Made by a program: the position numbers and the translations under genes | The notes under the pieces: model-generated | What the model was told of the DNA's origin: nothing | The model's input: the letters and a program-made list of their open reading frames with translations, nothing else | The model's database searches: none | Assembly (NCBI RefSeq): GCF_001747095.1 | Contig: NZ_MDGP01000001.1 | Location: forward strand, 2,649,001-2,713,000 | From: Roseivirga sp. 4D4 | GTDB lineage: Bacteria > Bacteroidota > Bacteroidia > Cytophagales > Cyclobacteriaceae | Length of the DNA: 64,000 nt | Direction of reading: 5' to 3' | Shown: positions 8,728 through 17,375 of the stretch, one piece after another | Numbering within the stretch: position 1 is the first letter of the stretch | Layout: every line of letters starts with the position of its first letter

Positions 8728-9138
8728 CTACTTTTCTGTAGAGCCAGACTCTAAATCGCTCAACTCTAAATTGAGGGCCCTAGTAGAGATTTGGGTCTCG
8801 ATAAAGGATAAAACCAGCGATCCTAAGAGCAAAAACAGACTTAAACCGAAGATATAATCGGCTACTACTTGTCTGGATAAATACATCAGTACCATACTCA
8901 GTACACAACAGAAGAAACTGCCAATGCCCAAGGCCTGCATGTTCCGGATCAGCAAGAGCCGGGTCTTAAGGTTTTTAATTTGGCCAAGAACGGTTTCGGG
9001 CATATCAGGCATGTCTTTATAACGCTGCCTCAATCCTCTGGCCAAGGTAGCAAGAGCCACAAATCGATTGGTAAACGCCAATAGTAGTAGTGTAATCGCA
9101 GGAAAAAGTAAGGCGGGGGTTGAAATATCTATTTCCAT
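8728..9138 (-). CDS. DUF2721-family membrane protein
   Basis: Small inner-membrane protein of the DUF2721 family, function unknown. Three hydrophobic segments can be seen: ISTPALLFPAITLLLLAFTN, IGSFFCCVLSMVLMYLS and IFGLSLFLLLGSLVLSF, with the family-typical cytoplasmic loop RFVALATLARGLRQRY after the first. The start at 9138 (MEIDIS) is preferred: an upstream in-frame Met at 9189 would overlap the neighbouring gene by 47 bases and add 17 non-family residues. It is coupled to the small membrane protein gene ending at 9143. Confidence 0.72.
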   Translation of the reverse strand: MEIDISTPALLFPAITLLLLAFTNRFVALATLARGLRQRYKDMPDMPETVLGQIKNLKTRLLLIRNMQALGIGSFFCCVLSMVLMYLSRQVVADYIFGLSLFLLLGSLVLSFIETQISTRALNLELSDLESGSTEK

Positions 9139-9142
9139 ATCG

Positions 9143-9346
9143 CTATTTCCTTTTGTCAGGGAACTTATGTTCAATCTTTTTCCACCCAAAATAGATCGTG
9201 CTTAATCCCGATAGGTAAAGAATGATCTTCGAGTAATAAATATCCATTTCGGTTAACCCGAGATCCAGTACATATAAACCCATCACTCCTACTGCTGTTA
9301 AAAACAGCCCCATCCAAAACAGTGAGTTCACTTGTTTTTCACTCAT
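9143..9346 (-). CDS. small two-helix membrane protein
   Basis: A 67-residue protein with two hydrophobic stretches (FWMGLFLTAVGVMGLYVLDLG and IILYLSGLSTIYFGWKKI) and a basic C-terminal tail. I do not recognise a named family. It ends four bases before the DUF2721 start, on the same strand, so the two are likely an operon. Both small size and hydrophobic pattern are consistent with an auxiliary membrane subunit, but this is only inference. Confidence 0.6.
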   Translation of the reverse strand: MSEKQVNSLFWMGLFLTAVGVMGLYVLDLGLTEMDIYYSKIILYLSGLSTIYFGWKKIEHKFPDKRK

Positions 9347-9435
9347 TTAGCAAAGATTGAGAAAAAAATTGAACCTGCTAAATCCAATCACCAAACCACT
9401 CCCGTATGTATGCCTGAAATCAAAATTCAGAACAT

Positions 9436-9993
9436 ATGAAAACGAAAATCACACAACTCGCACTGACCGCCTTATTAGTATTTGGCCTTCAGTCGGCTCA
9501 CGCCCAGAGTACCGTCATGGTGGGTGGAGAAACGATGTATCCCAAGAAGAACATTATTGAGAATGCCGTTCAATCTAAGGACCATACCACTTTAGTTGCC
9601 GCTGTAAAAGCAGCCGGTTTGGTTGAAACGCTTCAAGGCGATGGACCATTTACAGTCTTTGCCCCTACTAATGCGGCCTTTGACAAACTGCCTGATGGAA
9701 CGGTGGAAACGCTTGTAAAACCTGAGAATAAGGAGCTACTGACCAATGTCCTTACTTATCATGTGGTAGCAGGTAAGATGGATGCCAAGGCTTTGATGAA
9801 GGCCATCAAAAAAGGAAAAGGCATGGCGGAATTGAAAACCGTCAGTGGTGGAAAATTGATCGCCATGATGAATGGTGCCATGAACATTACACTCAAAGAT
9901 GCCAAGGGTAACATCTCGAATATTTCTCTTTACGATGTCTACCAGTCCAATGGCGTCATCCATGTGATCGACACGGTCGTTATGCCGGGCTAG
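9436..9993 (+). CDS. secreted fasciclin (FAS1) domain protein
   Basis: Exported 185-residue protein with a Sec signal peptide (cleavage after AHA, ~24) and a single FAS1 domain. The H1 motif FTVFAPTNAAFDKLP (residue ~75) and the H2-like end NGVIHVIDTVVMPG are both present, with the conserved YH in LTYHVVAGK. FAS1 domains mediate adhesion or matrix interactions. It heads a forward cluster of DUF4331, TPR and TonB-receptor genes, an arrangement suggesting a shared cell-surface role. Confidence 0.9.
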   Translation: MKTKITQLALTALLVFGLQSAHAQSTVMVGGETMYPKKNIIENAVQSKDHTTLVAAVKAAGLVETLQGDGPFTVFAPTNAAFDKLPDGTVETLVKPENKELLTNVLTYHVVAGKMDAKALMKAIKKGKGMAELKTVSGGKLIAMMNGAMNITLKDAKGNISNISLYDVYQSNGVIHVIDTVVMPG

Positions 9994-10038
9994 TCCAATA
10001 ACCATTTAAACAAAATCATTTAACCCATTGAAAATTAA

Positions 10039-10054
10039 CGCGATACAAATCGCG
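10039..10054. repeat. short hairpin in fasciclin-DUF4331 gap
   Basis: CGCGAT / ATCGCG arms with a 4-base loop in the 93-base gap between the fasciclin and first DUF4331 gene. It could adjust expression between the two cistrons; there is no T tract, so it is not a clear terminator. Confidence 0.3.
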
Positions 10055-10086
10055 AACAGGAAAAATACATCCAAAAATCAAATACA

Positions 10087-10740
10087 ATGAAACGAAAAAT
10101 AACCTTTATGACGGCCCTTTTGGCCATTGCGACCAGCATCTACTTGATTGCTGCCGACCACAACGAAGCGCTTGGCGTGCAAGACACTGGGTCTGACATT
10201 GCCGATCTCTTTGCCTATCAAAGTCCGCAAAATTCCAACAATCTGGTTTTTGCTGCAACTGTACAAGGCTTACTCAGTCCGAGTGCAACTGCCAATGCGC
10301 AGTTTGACGAAAATGTGATGATAGAATTCAATATCGACAACGATGGAGATGCCATCGAAGACTTGGTCATCCAATGCATCTTTGAAAACGGACAAGTTTA
10401 TGCGTACGGACCGTATGCTCCGATGTCTACTGGACTCAATAGCTCGATAGATACGAATGCTTCATTGGCTCAAGCCGATATCACTCCTTATGGCAGTAAT
10501 GCTGTAGTGGGGTCGAACAACGGAGTAAGCGTTTTCGCAGGCCCCAGAGATGACCCATTCTTCTTTGATTTTGCTCAATTCGGTGCCATTCTCGGAGGTA
10601 ATGCTACATCATTTAATGACCCTGGTAACGACTCTTTCGCAGGCACCAATGTCTTAGCCGTGGTAGTTGAGGTACCAAAATCCATGGTAGGCACCGGAGA
10701 CTCTATTAACACCTGGGTCGAAACCAAACGCAAGCAATAA
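10087..10740 (+). CDS. DUF4331 protein, N-terminal half
   Basis: Exported 217-residue protein matching the first half of a DUF4331 domain. After the signal peptide (to ~22) comes AADHNEALGVQDTGSDIADLFAY, the hallmark N-terminal region with the conserved ADH, followed by VMIEFNIDNDGDAIEDLVIQ. The domain normally continues to a second conserved region in one ~400-500-residue chain; here that region is in the next gene. Function is unknown; the family is exported and often sits near TonB receptors. It is cotranscribed with the next gene, 24 bases away. Confidence 0.78.
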   Translation: MKRKITFMTALLAIATSIYLIAADHNEALGVQDTGSDIADLFAYQSPQNSNNLVFAATVQGLLSPSATANAQFDENVMIEFNIDNDGDAIEDLVIQCIFENGQVYAYGPYAPMSTGLNSSIDTNASLAQADITPYGSNAVVGSNNGVSVFAGPRDDPFFFDFAQFGAILGGNATSFNDPGNDSFAGTNVLAVVVEVPKSMVGTGDSINTWVETKRKQ

Positions 10741-10764
10741 TCTTCACTTCTAAAACGAATTAAA

Positions 10765-11307
10765 ATGAAATTTATAAAAGTAAATAAACTCGTTGCGCTC
10801 CTGTTTATGGGCGCACTAACCATCGGTTTCACCTCATGTGATAACGATGATGACAATACACCTGATATAGCCGCAGTCTATGCACAGGAAGATCAAATGG
10901 GCCGCCCTGCAATCAATACCGTATTTATTCAGGGCGCTAGAAAAGACATCTTTAACGTGACCATTCCATCGCAGATGGGCGCTGCGTTTAGCACTGAAAT
11001 GCAAGATCGACTTTTGGCCTTGAATGCTGGTTATTCCACGAATGCCCTTGGACTCGATGCATCAACATTCATCGGAGTACTAGCTACTGATGTATTGACC
11101 GTATCACTTACAGGCACTACAACTTTCTTTGACGGGACAAATGTTTTGACTGGGAGAACACTTTCGGATGACGTCATCTCTACTGAACTCTTATTGATCT
11201 TCGGTGGACCTGATGGCACCGCAAATCCTGGCTTAACAGACGACCATGTTGATGGTAATGATAAGCCATTTCTTAACACATTCCCCTACCTGGCAAGCCC
11301 TTGGTAG
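10765..11307 (+). CDS. DUF4331 protein, C-terminal half (lipoprotein)
   Basis: A 180-residue protein with its own export signal and lipobox (GFTSC, Cys ~26), followed by an acidic linker of Asp/Asn and the second half of a DUF4331 domain. Conserved features are QMGRPAINTVFI, KDIFNVTIPSQM and the end NPGLTDDHVDGNDKPF followed by FPYLASPW. It complements the preceding gene, so the two products may assemble into one DUF4331 fold in the periplasm or outer membrane. A separate signal sequence argues against a simple frameshift. Confidence 0.78.
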   Translation: MKFIKVNKLVALLFMGALTIGFTSCDNDDDNTPDIAAVYAQEDQMGRPAINTVFIQGARKDIFNVTIPSQMGAAFSTEMQDRLLALNAGYSTNALGLDASTFIGVLATDVLTVSLTGTTTFFDGTNVLTGRTLSDDVISTELLLIFGGPDGTANPGLTDDHVDGNDKPFLNTFPYLASPW

Positions 11308-11384
11308 TTGATCATTTTCATACAATCATATGCGACTCAGTCTTCCCTTATGGGGAAGTGCTGGGCCGCTAAAAAAATCTCACC

Positions 11385-12671
11385 ATGAAATCATTACTCA
11401 CAATTATACTCACAGGCCTCCTACTTGCTTCCTGCCAACAAAGCCCGAAGTCAATAGCAGAGGCTACAGATTACGACACCTTATTATCGGCTGCTGCTAC
11501 AAAAAGCCGAGACCTTAATGCCGACATAGAGTTTTGGCAAGACAGACTAGAAAAGTCTCCTCAAAGCCATATGAACCTCAATCAGCTAGCAGGCCTTTAT
11601 AGCAAACGGTTTAGAGCCGGTGGTTTGATCCATGACCTACACATTTCAGATAGTCTTTACCAAAAGTCTTTAGCACTAAATCCATTCAATAAGGCAGCCA
11701 CTTATAGAGCTCTGAGTGCCAATGCGGTCACGCAACATGAATTCCCAAAAGCAAAGATGTATGCACTCAAGGCCATAGATGCTGGCGAAGACCAAGCCGC
11801 CTCTTACTATATGCTTTTCGATGCCTTGATGGAATTAGGAGAGTTTGAAACCGCAGAGGGTATCTTGAATCGTCAACTGAGCAAAAACTCCTTTGACTAT
11901 CTGACCAGAGCTTCCAAGTTCGCGGATCATCAAGGTGACCTGGATAAAGCCATTGAACTTATGGAGATGGCTTATGAAAGAGTAAAGTTCGACAATTCGA
12001 TCATGAGTTGGAGCATTTCGAATCTTGGAGACATGTATGGTCATGCAGGCAGAATTGAGGATTCTTACCAAGCCTATCTCAAGGTACTGAATCACCATCC
12101 CCAACACTGGCATTCTTGGAAAGGATTGGCATGGATCAACTTTGCTCATGATCAAAATGTGAATGAAGCAAAACGGATTCTTCGCCATATCGATGAAAAC
12201 AGCAATGATCCACAGGTAAAACTCATGCTCGCAGAAATTGCCGACTATGAAGGCTTGGGGAATGAGAGCCTGCAATTAAAGCAAGCCTTTTTTGAGCAGG
12301 CCTCCTCTCCAAAATACATGGGTATGCACAATAAATACCTCATTCTATTGGCCAGCGAGGATTTAAAAATGAACGCTCAGGCCATCGCAGCAGCTGAAAA
12401 GGAGCAGGAAAAGCGACCTACACCTCAAATGTATGACCTGCTGGCCTGGACCTACTTCCAAAACGGTGAATTAGAAAAGGCCCTCAAAATTGCCAGCCTA
12501 TTCGTAGATGGTCAGTCCTCCGAACCCGAGGTTCTTTATCATCTGGGCCTCATTTATAAAAGGAATGGGCAAGATCGCAAGGGTAATAAATTCTTGAAAG
12601 AAGCCTTAGAAAGTGAATATGAGCTGGGGCCTCTCACGACCAAGCACATCAAGGAAAACCTTAAAAGCTAG
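11385..12671 (+). CDS. TPR-repeat lipoprotein
   Basis: Exported 428-residue protein with a lipobox (LLASC, Cys ~17) followed by about ten tetratricopeptide-like helical repeats, for example NLGDMYGHAGRIEDSYQAYLKVL and LAWTYFQNGELEKALKIASL. TPR arrays are protein-binding scaffolds. It lies between the DUF4331 pair and a TonB receptor, and its stop overlaps the receptor's start, so it is probably a surface or periplasmic partner of that receptor. No enzymatic motif is visible. A 6-bp hairpin (11342-11358) lies in the leader. Confidence 0.82.
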   Translation: MKSLLTIILTGLLLASCQQSPKSIAEATDYDTLLSAAATKSRDLNADIEFWQDRLEKSPQSHMNLNQLAGLYSKRFRAGGLIHDLHISDSLYQKSLALNPFNKAATYRALSANAVTQHEFPKAKMYALKAIDAGEDQAASYYMLFDALMELGEFETAEGILNRQLSKNSFDYLTRASKFADHQGDLDKAIELMEMAYERVKFDNSIMSWSISNLGDMYGHAGRIEDSYQAYLKVLNHHPQHWHSWKGLAWINFAHDQNVNEAKRILRHIDENSNDPQVKLMLAEIADYEGLGNESLQLKQAFFEQASSPKYMGMHNKYLILLASEDLKMNAQAIAAAEKEQEKRPTPQMYDLLAWTYFQNGELEKALKIASLFVDGQSSEPEVLYHLGLIYKRNGQDRKGNKFLKEALESEYELGPLTTKHIKENLKS

Positions 12672-14926
12672 TGAAAATGAGATCCTACATCTTAACACTT
12701 TGTATTGCCCTATTTGGTTTTCAGGCCCTAGCACAAAAAGGCCAAGTCACCGGTACAATAGTCGATGCTCAAGGGGAACCCTTGGTAGGTGCTAATGTCG
12801 TGTTAGTTGAAGCAGCACAGGGAAGCCCGACCGACAGAATGGGTAAGTTCTATTTGAACAATGTCGATAGTGGCAAATACCAATTGCAAGTGAGCTTTAT
12901 CGGGTTCGAAAAGTATACCGAAGAGATCATCATCAACGATCGGGAAAAGACTGAGATTGAAGTGACTTTATCACGCGCCAATCTAGAACTGAAGGATGTT
13001 CGGATAATGCCAGGTTTGGACCAAAACCAATCTCAGATATCAGCAATTGACATCGGCTTAAGACCTATCAAGTCTTCACAGGATGTCCTGCAAATCGTTC
13101 CAGGACTTTTCATTGCGCAACATGCAGGAGGTGGAAAGGCAGAACAGATATTCTTAAGAGGTTTCGATATCGATCATGGTACTGACATTGCGCTAACGGT
13201 AGATGGTATGCCGGTGAATATGGTTTCTCATGCGCATGGTCAAGGCTATTCAGACCTACACTTTGTGATTCCTGAGACCATTGAAAGAGTGGCTTTTGAC
13301 AAGGGGCCTTATTATACGGATCAAGGCAATTTGAATACAGCAGGCTTTGCAGCCTTTTCAACCAAAAAGCGAATCAGCGAGAGTTCAATTAAGCTTGAAG
13401 GAGGTCAGTTCAATACCTTTCGCGGTGTTGGTTTATTCAACCTTATCACTCCATCAAACGAGAAGTATGCGCCAAGCTTATATTTAGCTAGCGAGTACTC
13501 CATCTCTGATGGCTACTTTGAAAGTCCACAAAACTTTAACCGGTTCAACTCACTCTTAAAGTTCAACCAGCGGCTAAACGATCGAAATACGCTTGAAATC
13601 TCCGCTTCTGCCTTTAGCAGTCGCTGGAGCGCATCAGGACAAATCCCTCAGCGGGCCATTGATAGCGGTCGAATATCAAGATTTGGGGCTATTGATGATA
13701 CGGAAGGTGGAAAGACGAGCCGATACAATCTCAATGCTCAGTTGGTTTCTGAATTCAACGATGGTTCGTTTATTGAGAACCAGATATTCTTATCGCGATA
13801 TGATTTTAACCTGGTTTCCAATTTTACATTCTTCTTGAACGATCCCGTTTTCGGAGACCAGATTACCCAATCAGAGAAGCGAACCATGTTGGGTAGTAGA
13901 CATACTTATTGGACTGATTGGTCCCTTCTTGGACGCGATGCCTCTACTGAATTGGGAATAGGATTTCGACACGATATCATCGATGACAATCGCCTGTCCA
14001 GAACTTTTCAGAAGAACACAATTCTTGAGGATTTGGCCTTCGGAGACATCAGAGAAACCAACCTTTATCTCTTTGCCGAAGAGCAAGTGAGTTTGACAAA
14101 CAAATTGGAACTCACCACAGGAGTACGATATGATTGGTTTAGTTTTAGCTATGCCGATAAACTCGCAACATCACAACCTGATGTAAATCAAGGCATCTTC
14201 AGTCCTAAGCTCAAATTGAGCTATACTGTCAATCCCAGCCTTAATTTGTTCGTCAAATCAGGTGTTGGTTTTCATTCTAATGATTCACGTGTAGTAGTGG
14301 CAAGGTCTGGCGAACAGATTTTACCTAAGGCCTATGGTCTGGATGTCGGATCCATCTGGAAACCTTCAGACAAGCTATTAGTGAATCTGGCTTTTTGGAG
14401 ACTAAATCTAGATCAGGAATTTGTTTACGTAGGTGATGAAGGCATAGTCGAGGCAGGAGGCAAAACCACCAGACAAGGCATTGAACTTGGGCTTCGCTAT
14501 CAGTTTACTCCAGGCCTTTATGCCAGTATGGATGTCAACTATACTGATCCTCGTTCAGTAGAGGAAGCAGAAGGTCAACAGTATATTCCATTGGCTCCAA
14601 CTTTTACCAGCATCGGAAGCATCATTTATGACACTAAGAAAAGGTTCAGTGGCAGTCTAAGTTATCGACTGTTGGGGGATAGATCCGCCAACGAAGATAG
14701 GTCCTTGATAGCTGATGGATACTTCTTATTAGACATGACCATGAACTATCGGGTCGGACGCTTTGATATTGGGCTCTCGATCGAGAACCTATTAAACAGA
14801 GAATGGAAGGAAGCACAATTTGAGACAGAGTCGAGATTATTCTCAGAGGCTGCCCCAGTAAGTGAAATACATTTTACCCCAGGCACGCCATTTCAGGCAA
14901 GAATATCCCTGGGCATTAAGTTATGA
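12671..14926 (+). CDS. TonB-dependent receptor with carboxypeptidase-like N-terminal domain
   Basis: Outer-membrane receptor of about 750 residues. It has a signal peptide to ~21, a CarboxypepD_reg-like beta-sandwich (GQVTGTIVDAQGEPLVGANV ... VSFIGF), a plug domain (~100-230: SSQDVLQIVPGLFIAQHAGG and ERVAFDKGPYYTDQG) and a 22-strand-type barrel ending in FQARISLGIKL. The plug and barrel deliver a scarce substrate using TonB energy; the substrate is unknown. GTG at 12671 overlaps the TPR stop (TAGTG); an ATG two codons later (12677) is an equally good start. A terminator follows 24 bases after the stop. Confidence 0.88.
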   Translation: MKMRSYILTLCIALFGFQALAQKGQVTGTIVDAQGEPLVGANVVLVEAAQGSPTDRMGKFYLNNVDSGKYQLQVSFIGFEKYTEEIIINDREKTEIEVTLSRANLELKDVRIMPGLDQNQSQISAIDIGLRPIKSSQDVLQIVPGLFIAQHAGGGKAEQIFLRGFDIDHGTDIALTVDGMPVNMVSHAHGQGYSDLHFVIPETIERVAFDKGPYYTDQGNLNTAGFAAFSTKKRISESSIKLEGGQFNTFRGVGLFNLITPSNEKYAPSLYLASEYSISDGYFESPQNFNRFNSLLKFNQRLNDRNTLEISASAFSSRWSASGQIPQRAIDSGRISRFGAIDDTEGGKTSRYNLNAQLVSEFNDGSFIENQIFLSRYDFNLVSNFTFFLNDPVFGDQITQSEKRTMLGSRHTYWTDWSLLGRDASTELGIGFRHDIIDDNRLSRTFQKNTILEDLAFGDIRETNLYLFAEEQVSLTNKLELTTGVRYDWFSFSYADKLATSQPDVNQGIFSPKLKLSYTVNPSLNLFVKSGVGFHSNDSRVVVARSGEQILPKAYGLDVGSIWKPSDKLLVNLAFWRLNLDQEFVYVGDEGIVEAGGKTTRQGIELGLRYQFTPGLYASMDVNYTDPRSVEEAEGQQYIPLAPTFTSIGSIIYDTKKRFSGSLSYRLLGDRSANEDRSLIADGYFLLDMTMNYRVGRFDIGLSIENLLNREWKEAQFETESRLFSEAAPVSEIHFTPGTPFQARISLGIKL

Positions 14927-14950
14927 GTTGTTGATTAATTGGTTGAGATG

Positions 14951-14984
14951 GGTCGTTCCGAGGAGTCGGGGCGGCCTTTTTTTT
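14951..14984 (+). terminator. rho-independent terminator
   Basis: A 9-bp stem (GGTCGTTCC with GGGGCGGCC, including three G-U pairs) and an 8-base loop, immediately followed by eight T residues. It ends the fasciclin-DUF4331-TPR-TonB receptor transcript and separates it from the iron module beginning at 15090. Confidence 0.8.
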
Positions 14985-15029
14985 GTTATCTCCCAGAATA
15001 AAGTCAATGAAATCTATCTAATTATTTTT

Positions 15030-15056
15030 TTAGACTAGTCTAATTATATAATTTTA
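15030..15056 (+). promoter_or_regulatory. putative promoter with palindromic operator
   Basis: A perfect 14-bp palindrome TTAGACTAGTCTAA (15030-15043) is followed five bases later by TAATTTTA (15049-15056), one mismatch from the Bacteroidota -7 element TAnnTTTG. The palindrome would therefore fill the -33/-7 spacer, a classical repressor position. Its TTAG...CTAA symmetry resembles boxes of DtxR/MntR-type metal repressors, which would suit the iron-linked receptor 34 bases downstream; this last step is inference. Confidence 0.5.
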
Positions 15057-15089
15057 CAAATCAAAATAATATAATCGACAACTCTAATC

Positions 15090-17372
15090 ATGAGACTCAA
15101 CAGGTTTCTATTCGGTTTCTGCCTTTTATTTGTGTCCATTTGCGCTTGGGCACAGGAGGGGTCAATCAATGGCACCTTGTCTTCAGAAGGGTCACCCATG
15201 GCGCTGGTGAATGTCGGTTTATTGAATACTGTCTATGGTGATGTATCCGATGAAAACGGGGTATTCAGCATTCAAAACATCCCCTATGGCAGCTACACAC
15301 TGGTGGTTTCAATGGTAGGTTATGAAAGGATCAGTCAACGTCTTCGAATCAGTGCTCACACCCCTAACCTAAGCCTATCTTTTGACTTGGTAGAAAAGAT
15401 CAATGCCCTGGATGATATCGTAGTTTCTGGTACACTCAAAGAAGTATCCAAACTGGAAAGCCCTGTTCCTGTCGAAGTCTATAGTCAAAAGTTCTTTAGG
15501 GCAAATCCCACTCCTTCCATTTTTGAGTCGCTACAAAACGTAAATGGCGTTCGGCCACAGTTAAACTGTAACGTCTGTAATACGGGAGATATTCACATCA
15601 ATGGCCTTGAAGGACCATACACTATGGTATTGATCGATGGTATGCCCATTGTCAGTGGCCTATCCACTGTCTATGGTTTGACCGGGATTCCTCAATCCTT
15701 AATCGAGCGTGTAGAGATTGTGAAGGGGCCGGCCTCCACGCTATACGGATCTGAAGCGGTAGGCGGCTTGGTGAACATCATCACCAAAAAGCCAGGCAAT
15801 GCACCTCAAGCCTCGGTGGATGTTTTCGCCACAGATTGGGGTGAGGTAAACACTGATATTGGCTTGAAGTACAATCTGGGCAAAAGAGCACAGTCATTAT
15901 TAGGTATTAACTATTTCAACTACCAAAATCCAATTGATAATAATGGTGATAACTTCACCGATTTAACCCTTCAGGATCGGATTTCGATCTTTAACAAAGT
16001 CAACTTTCAGCGCAAGGACAACCGAGTATTCTCTATTGCGGGTCGTTACGTGTATGAGGATCGTTGGGGTGGTGAAATGAACTGGAATACCGAAAACCGA
16101 GGAGGTACGGACGTCTATGGCGAAAGCATTTACACCAGTCGATGGGAAACCTTCGGCATATACCAATTCCCAACGAGCGAGTTATTGAATTTCCAATTCA
16201 GTGCTAATGGCCACGTCCAAGATTCATTCTATGGAGACACTGAGTACACTGCCGATCAATATGTTGCCTTCGGTCAGTTGACATGGAATAAGACGGTGGG
16301 CAAGCATGATATTGTAGCAGGGGCCGTCTATCGCTACACCTATTACGATGACAATACGCCTGCAACATTTAATGATAATACTAGTGACAACAATCCATCT
16401 CGAACCCATCTGCCAGGCATATTTGTTCAGGATGAGATCTCTTTAAAGCCCAACAATAAACTATTGCTAGGCATGCGCTATGACTACAACAGCCTTCATG
16501 GTGGCATTGTGACCCCCAGAGTCAATTACAAATGGAATTCTCCTAACAAAAGGAACATTCTTCGCATCAGTGCTGGTAATGGTTATAGGGTAGCCAATGT
16601 CTTTACTGAAGACCATGCAGCCCTTTCTGGCGCCAGAACAGTTGAGTTTGATGGAGAGTTAAGACCTGAAACTTCTTGGAACACCAACATCAACTTTGTG
16701 AAGAAGTTCTATACGAGCAATAGCACCTATATTGGCTTGGACGCCACCGCCTTCTATACCTACTTTACGAATCGTATTCTACCGGATTACGAGACGGATC
16801 CAAACAAAATCATTTATAGTAACCTGGAGGGAAACTCCATCTCTCGTGGTGTTTCTGTCAATCTGGATATGGCCTGGGACAATGGATTAAAAATCAATGG
16901 TGGTCTGACCGTTATGGATGTTACAGTTGAAGAAAACGGTGAAAGAACCCGACAGATTCTCACTGAGTCTGTGCAAGGAGTTTGGAGCATTAGCTACACG
17001 TTTGGCAATGGCATTCAGGTGGATTATACTGGTAATTTGTATGGCCCTATGCGCCTGCCACTTCTGGGAGAACTAGACGATCGGCCGGCAGAATCTCCAT
17101 GGTTTAGCATTCAAAACATCCAGTTGACCAAGAAGTTCGGTAGCCGATGGGAAGTTTATGGAGGTGTCAAAAACTTATTGAATTTCACTCCTGCTGATAA
17201 CAGCATCGCCAGACCATTCGACCCCTTTGACAGGAATGTGACCTTCGGTAATGACGGGCAGGTAATCCCTACCCCAAACAATCCTAAGGGTCTTACTTTT
17301 GACCCAACATACGTATATGCCTCCAATCAAGGCATTCGAGGTTTTCTTGGTTTAAGATTCACTGTTCAATAA
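15090..17372 (+). CDS. TonB-dependent receptor of the reductive-iron module
   Basis: Outer-membrane receptor of 760 residues: signal peptide to ~21, CarboxypepD_reg-like domain (~24-105), plug (~120-235) and barrel. The plug has an unusual CNVC pair (C160, C163) directly before GDIHINGLEGPYTMVLIDG, then ERVEIVKGPASTLYGSEAVGG, close in style to vitamin B12/siderophore receptors. The next genes are a periplasmic thioredoxin-like protein, an ankyrin protein, DUF2271 and a PepSY/diflavin reductase, which points to ferric-chelate or similar metal uptake. A palindromic operator lies upstream. The substrate is inferred, not shown. Confidence 0.88.
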   Translation: MRLNRFLFGFCLLFVSICAWAQEGSINGTLSSEGSPMALVNVGLLNTVYGDVSDENGVFSIQNIPYGSYTLVVSMVGYERISQRLRISAHTPNLSLSFDLVEKINALDDIVVSGTLKEVSKLESPVPVEVYSQKFFRANPTPSIFESLQNVNGVRPQLNCNVCNTGDIHINGLEGPYTMVLIDGMPIVSGLSTVYGLTGIPQSLIERVEIVKGPASTLYGSEAVGGLVNIITKKPGNAPQASVDVFATDWGEVNTDIGLKYNLGKRAQSLLGINYFNYQNPIDNNGDNFTDLTLQDRISIFNKVNFQRKDNRVFSIAGRYVYEDRWGGEMNWNTENRGGTDVYGESIYTSRWETFGIYQFPTSELLNFQFSANGHVQDSFYGDTEYTADQYVAFGQLTWNKTVGKHDIVAGAVYRYTYYDDNTPATFNDNTSDNNPSRTHLPGIFVQDEISLKPNNKLLLGMRYDYNSLHGGIVTPRVNYKWNSPNKRNILRISAGNGYRVANVFTEDHAALSGARTVEFDGELRPETSWNTNINFVKKFYTSNSTYIGLDATAFYTYFTNRILPDYETDPNKIIYSNLEGNSISRGVSVNLDMAWDNGLKINGGLTVMDVTVEENGERTRQILTESVQGVWSISYTFGNGIQVDYTGNLYGPMRLPLLGELDDRPAESPWFSIQNIQLTKKFGSRWEVYGGVKNLLNFTPADNSIARPFDPFDRNVTFGNDGQVIPTPNNPKGLTFDPTYVYASNQGIRGFLGLRFTVQ

Positions 17373-17375
17373 GCT

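Noticed and set aside
10741..10764. DUF4331 pair as one gene broken by a frameshift
   Set aside because: The second ORF starts with a full signal peptide and lipobox after a 24-base gap, so it is an independent exported protein.
12671..14926. TonB receptor as SusC of a polysaccharide utilisation locus
   Set aside because: No SusD-like gene or glycoside hydrolase is adjacent and the receptor is shorter than typical SusC (about 1000 residues).
15030..15043. 14-bp palindrome as terminator of the previous operon
   Set aside because: A full GC-rich terminator with eight T already lies at 14951-14984; the palindrome is AT-rich and sits in the promoter of the next gene.
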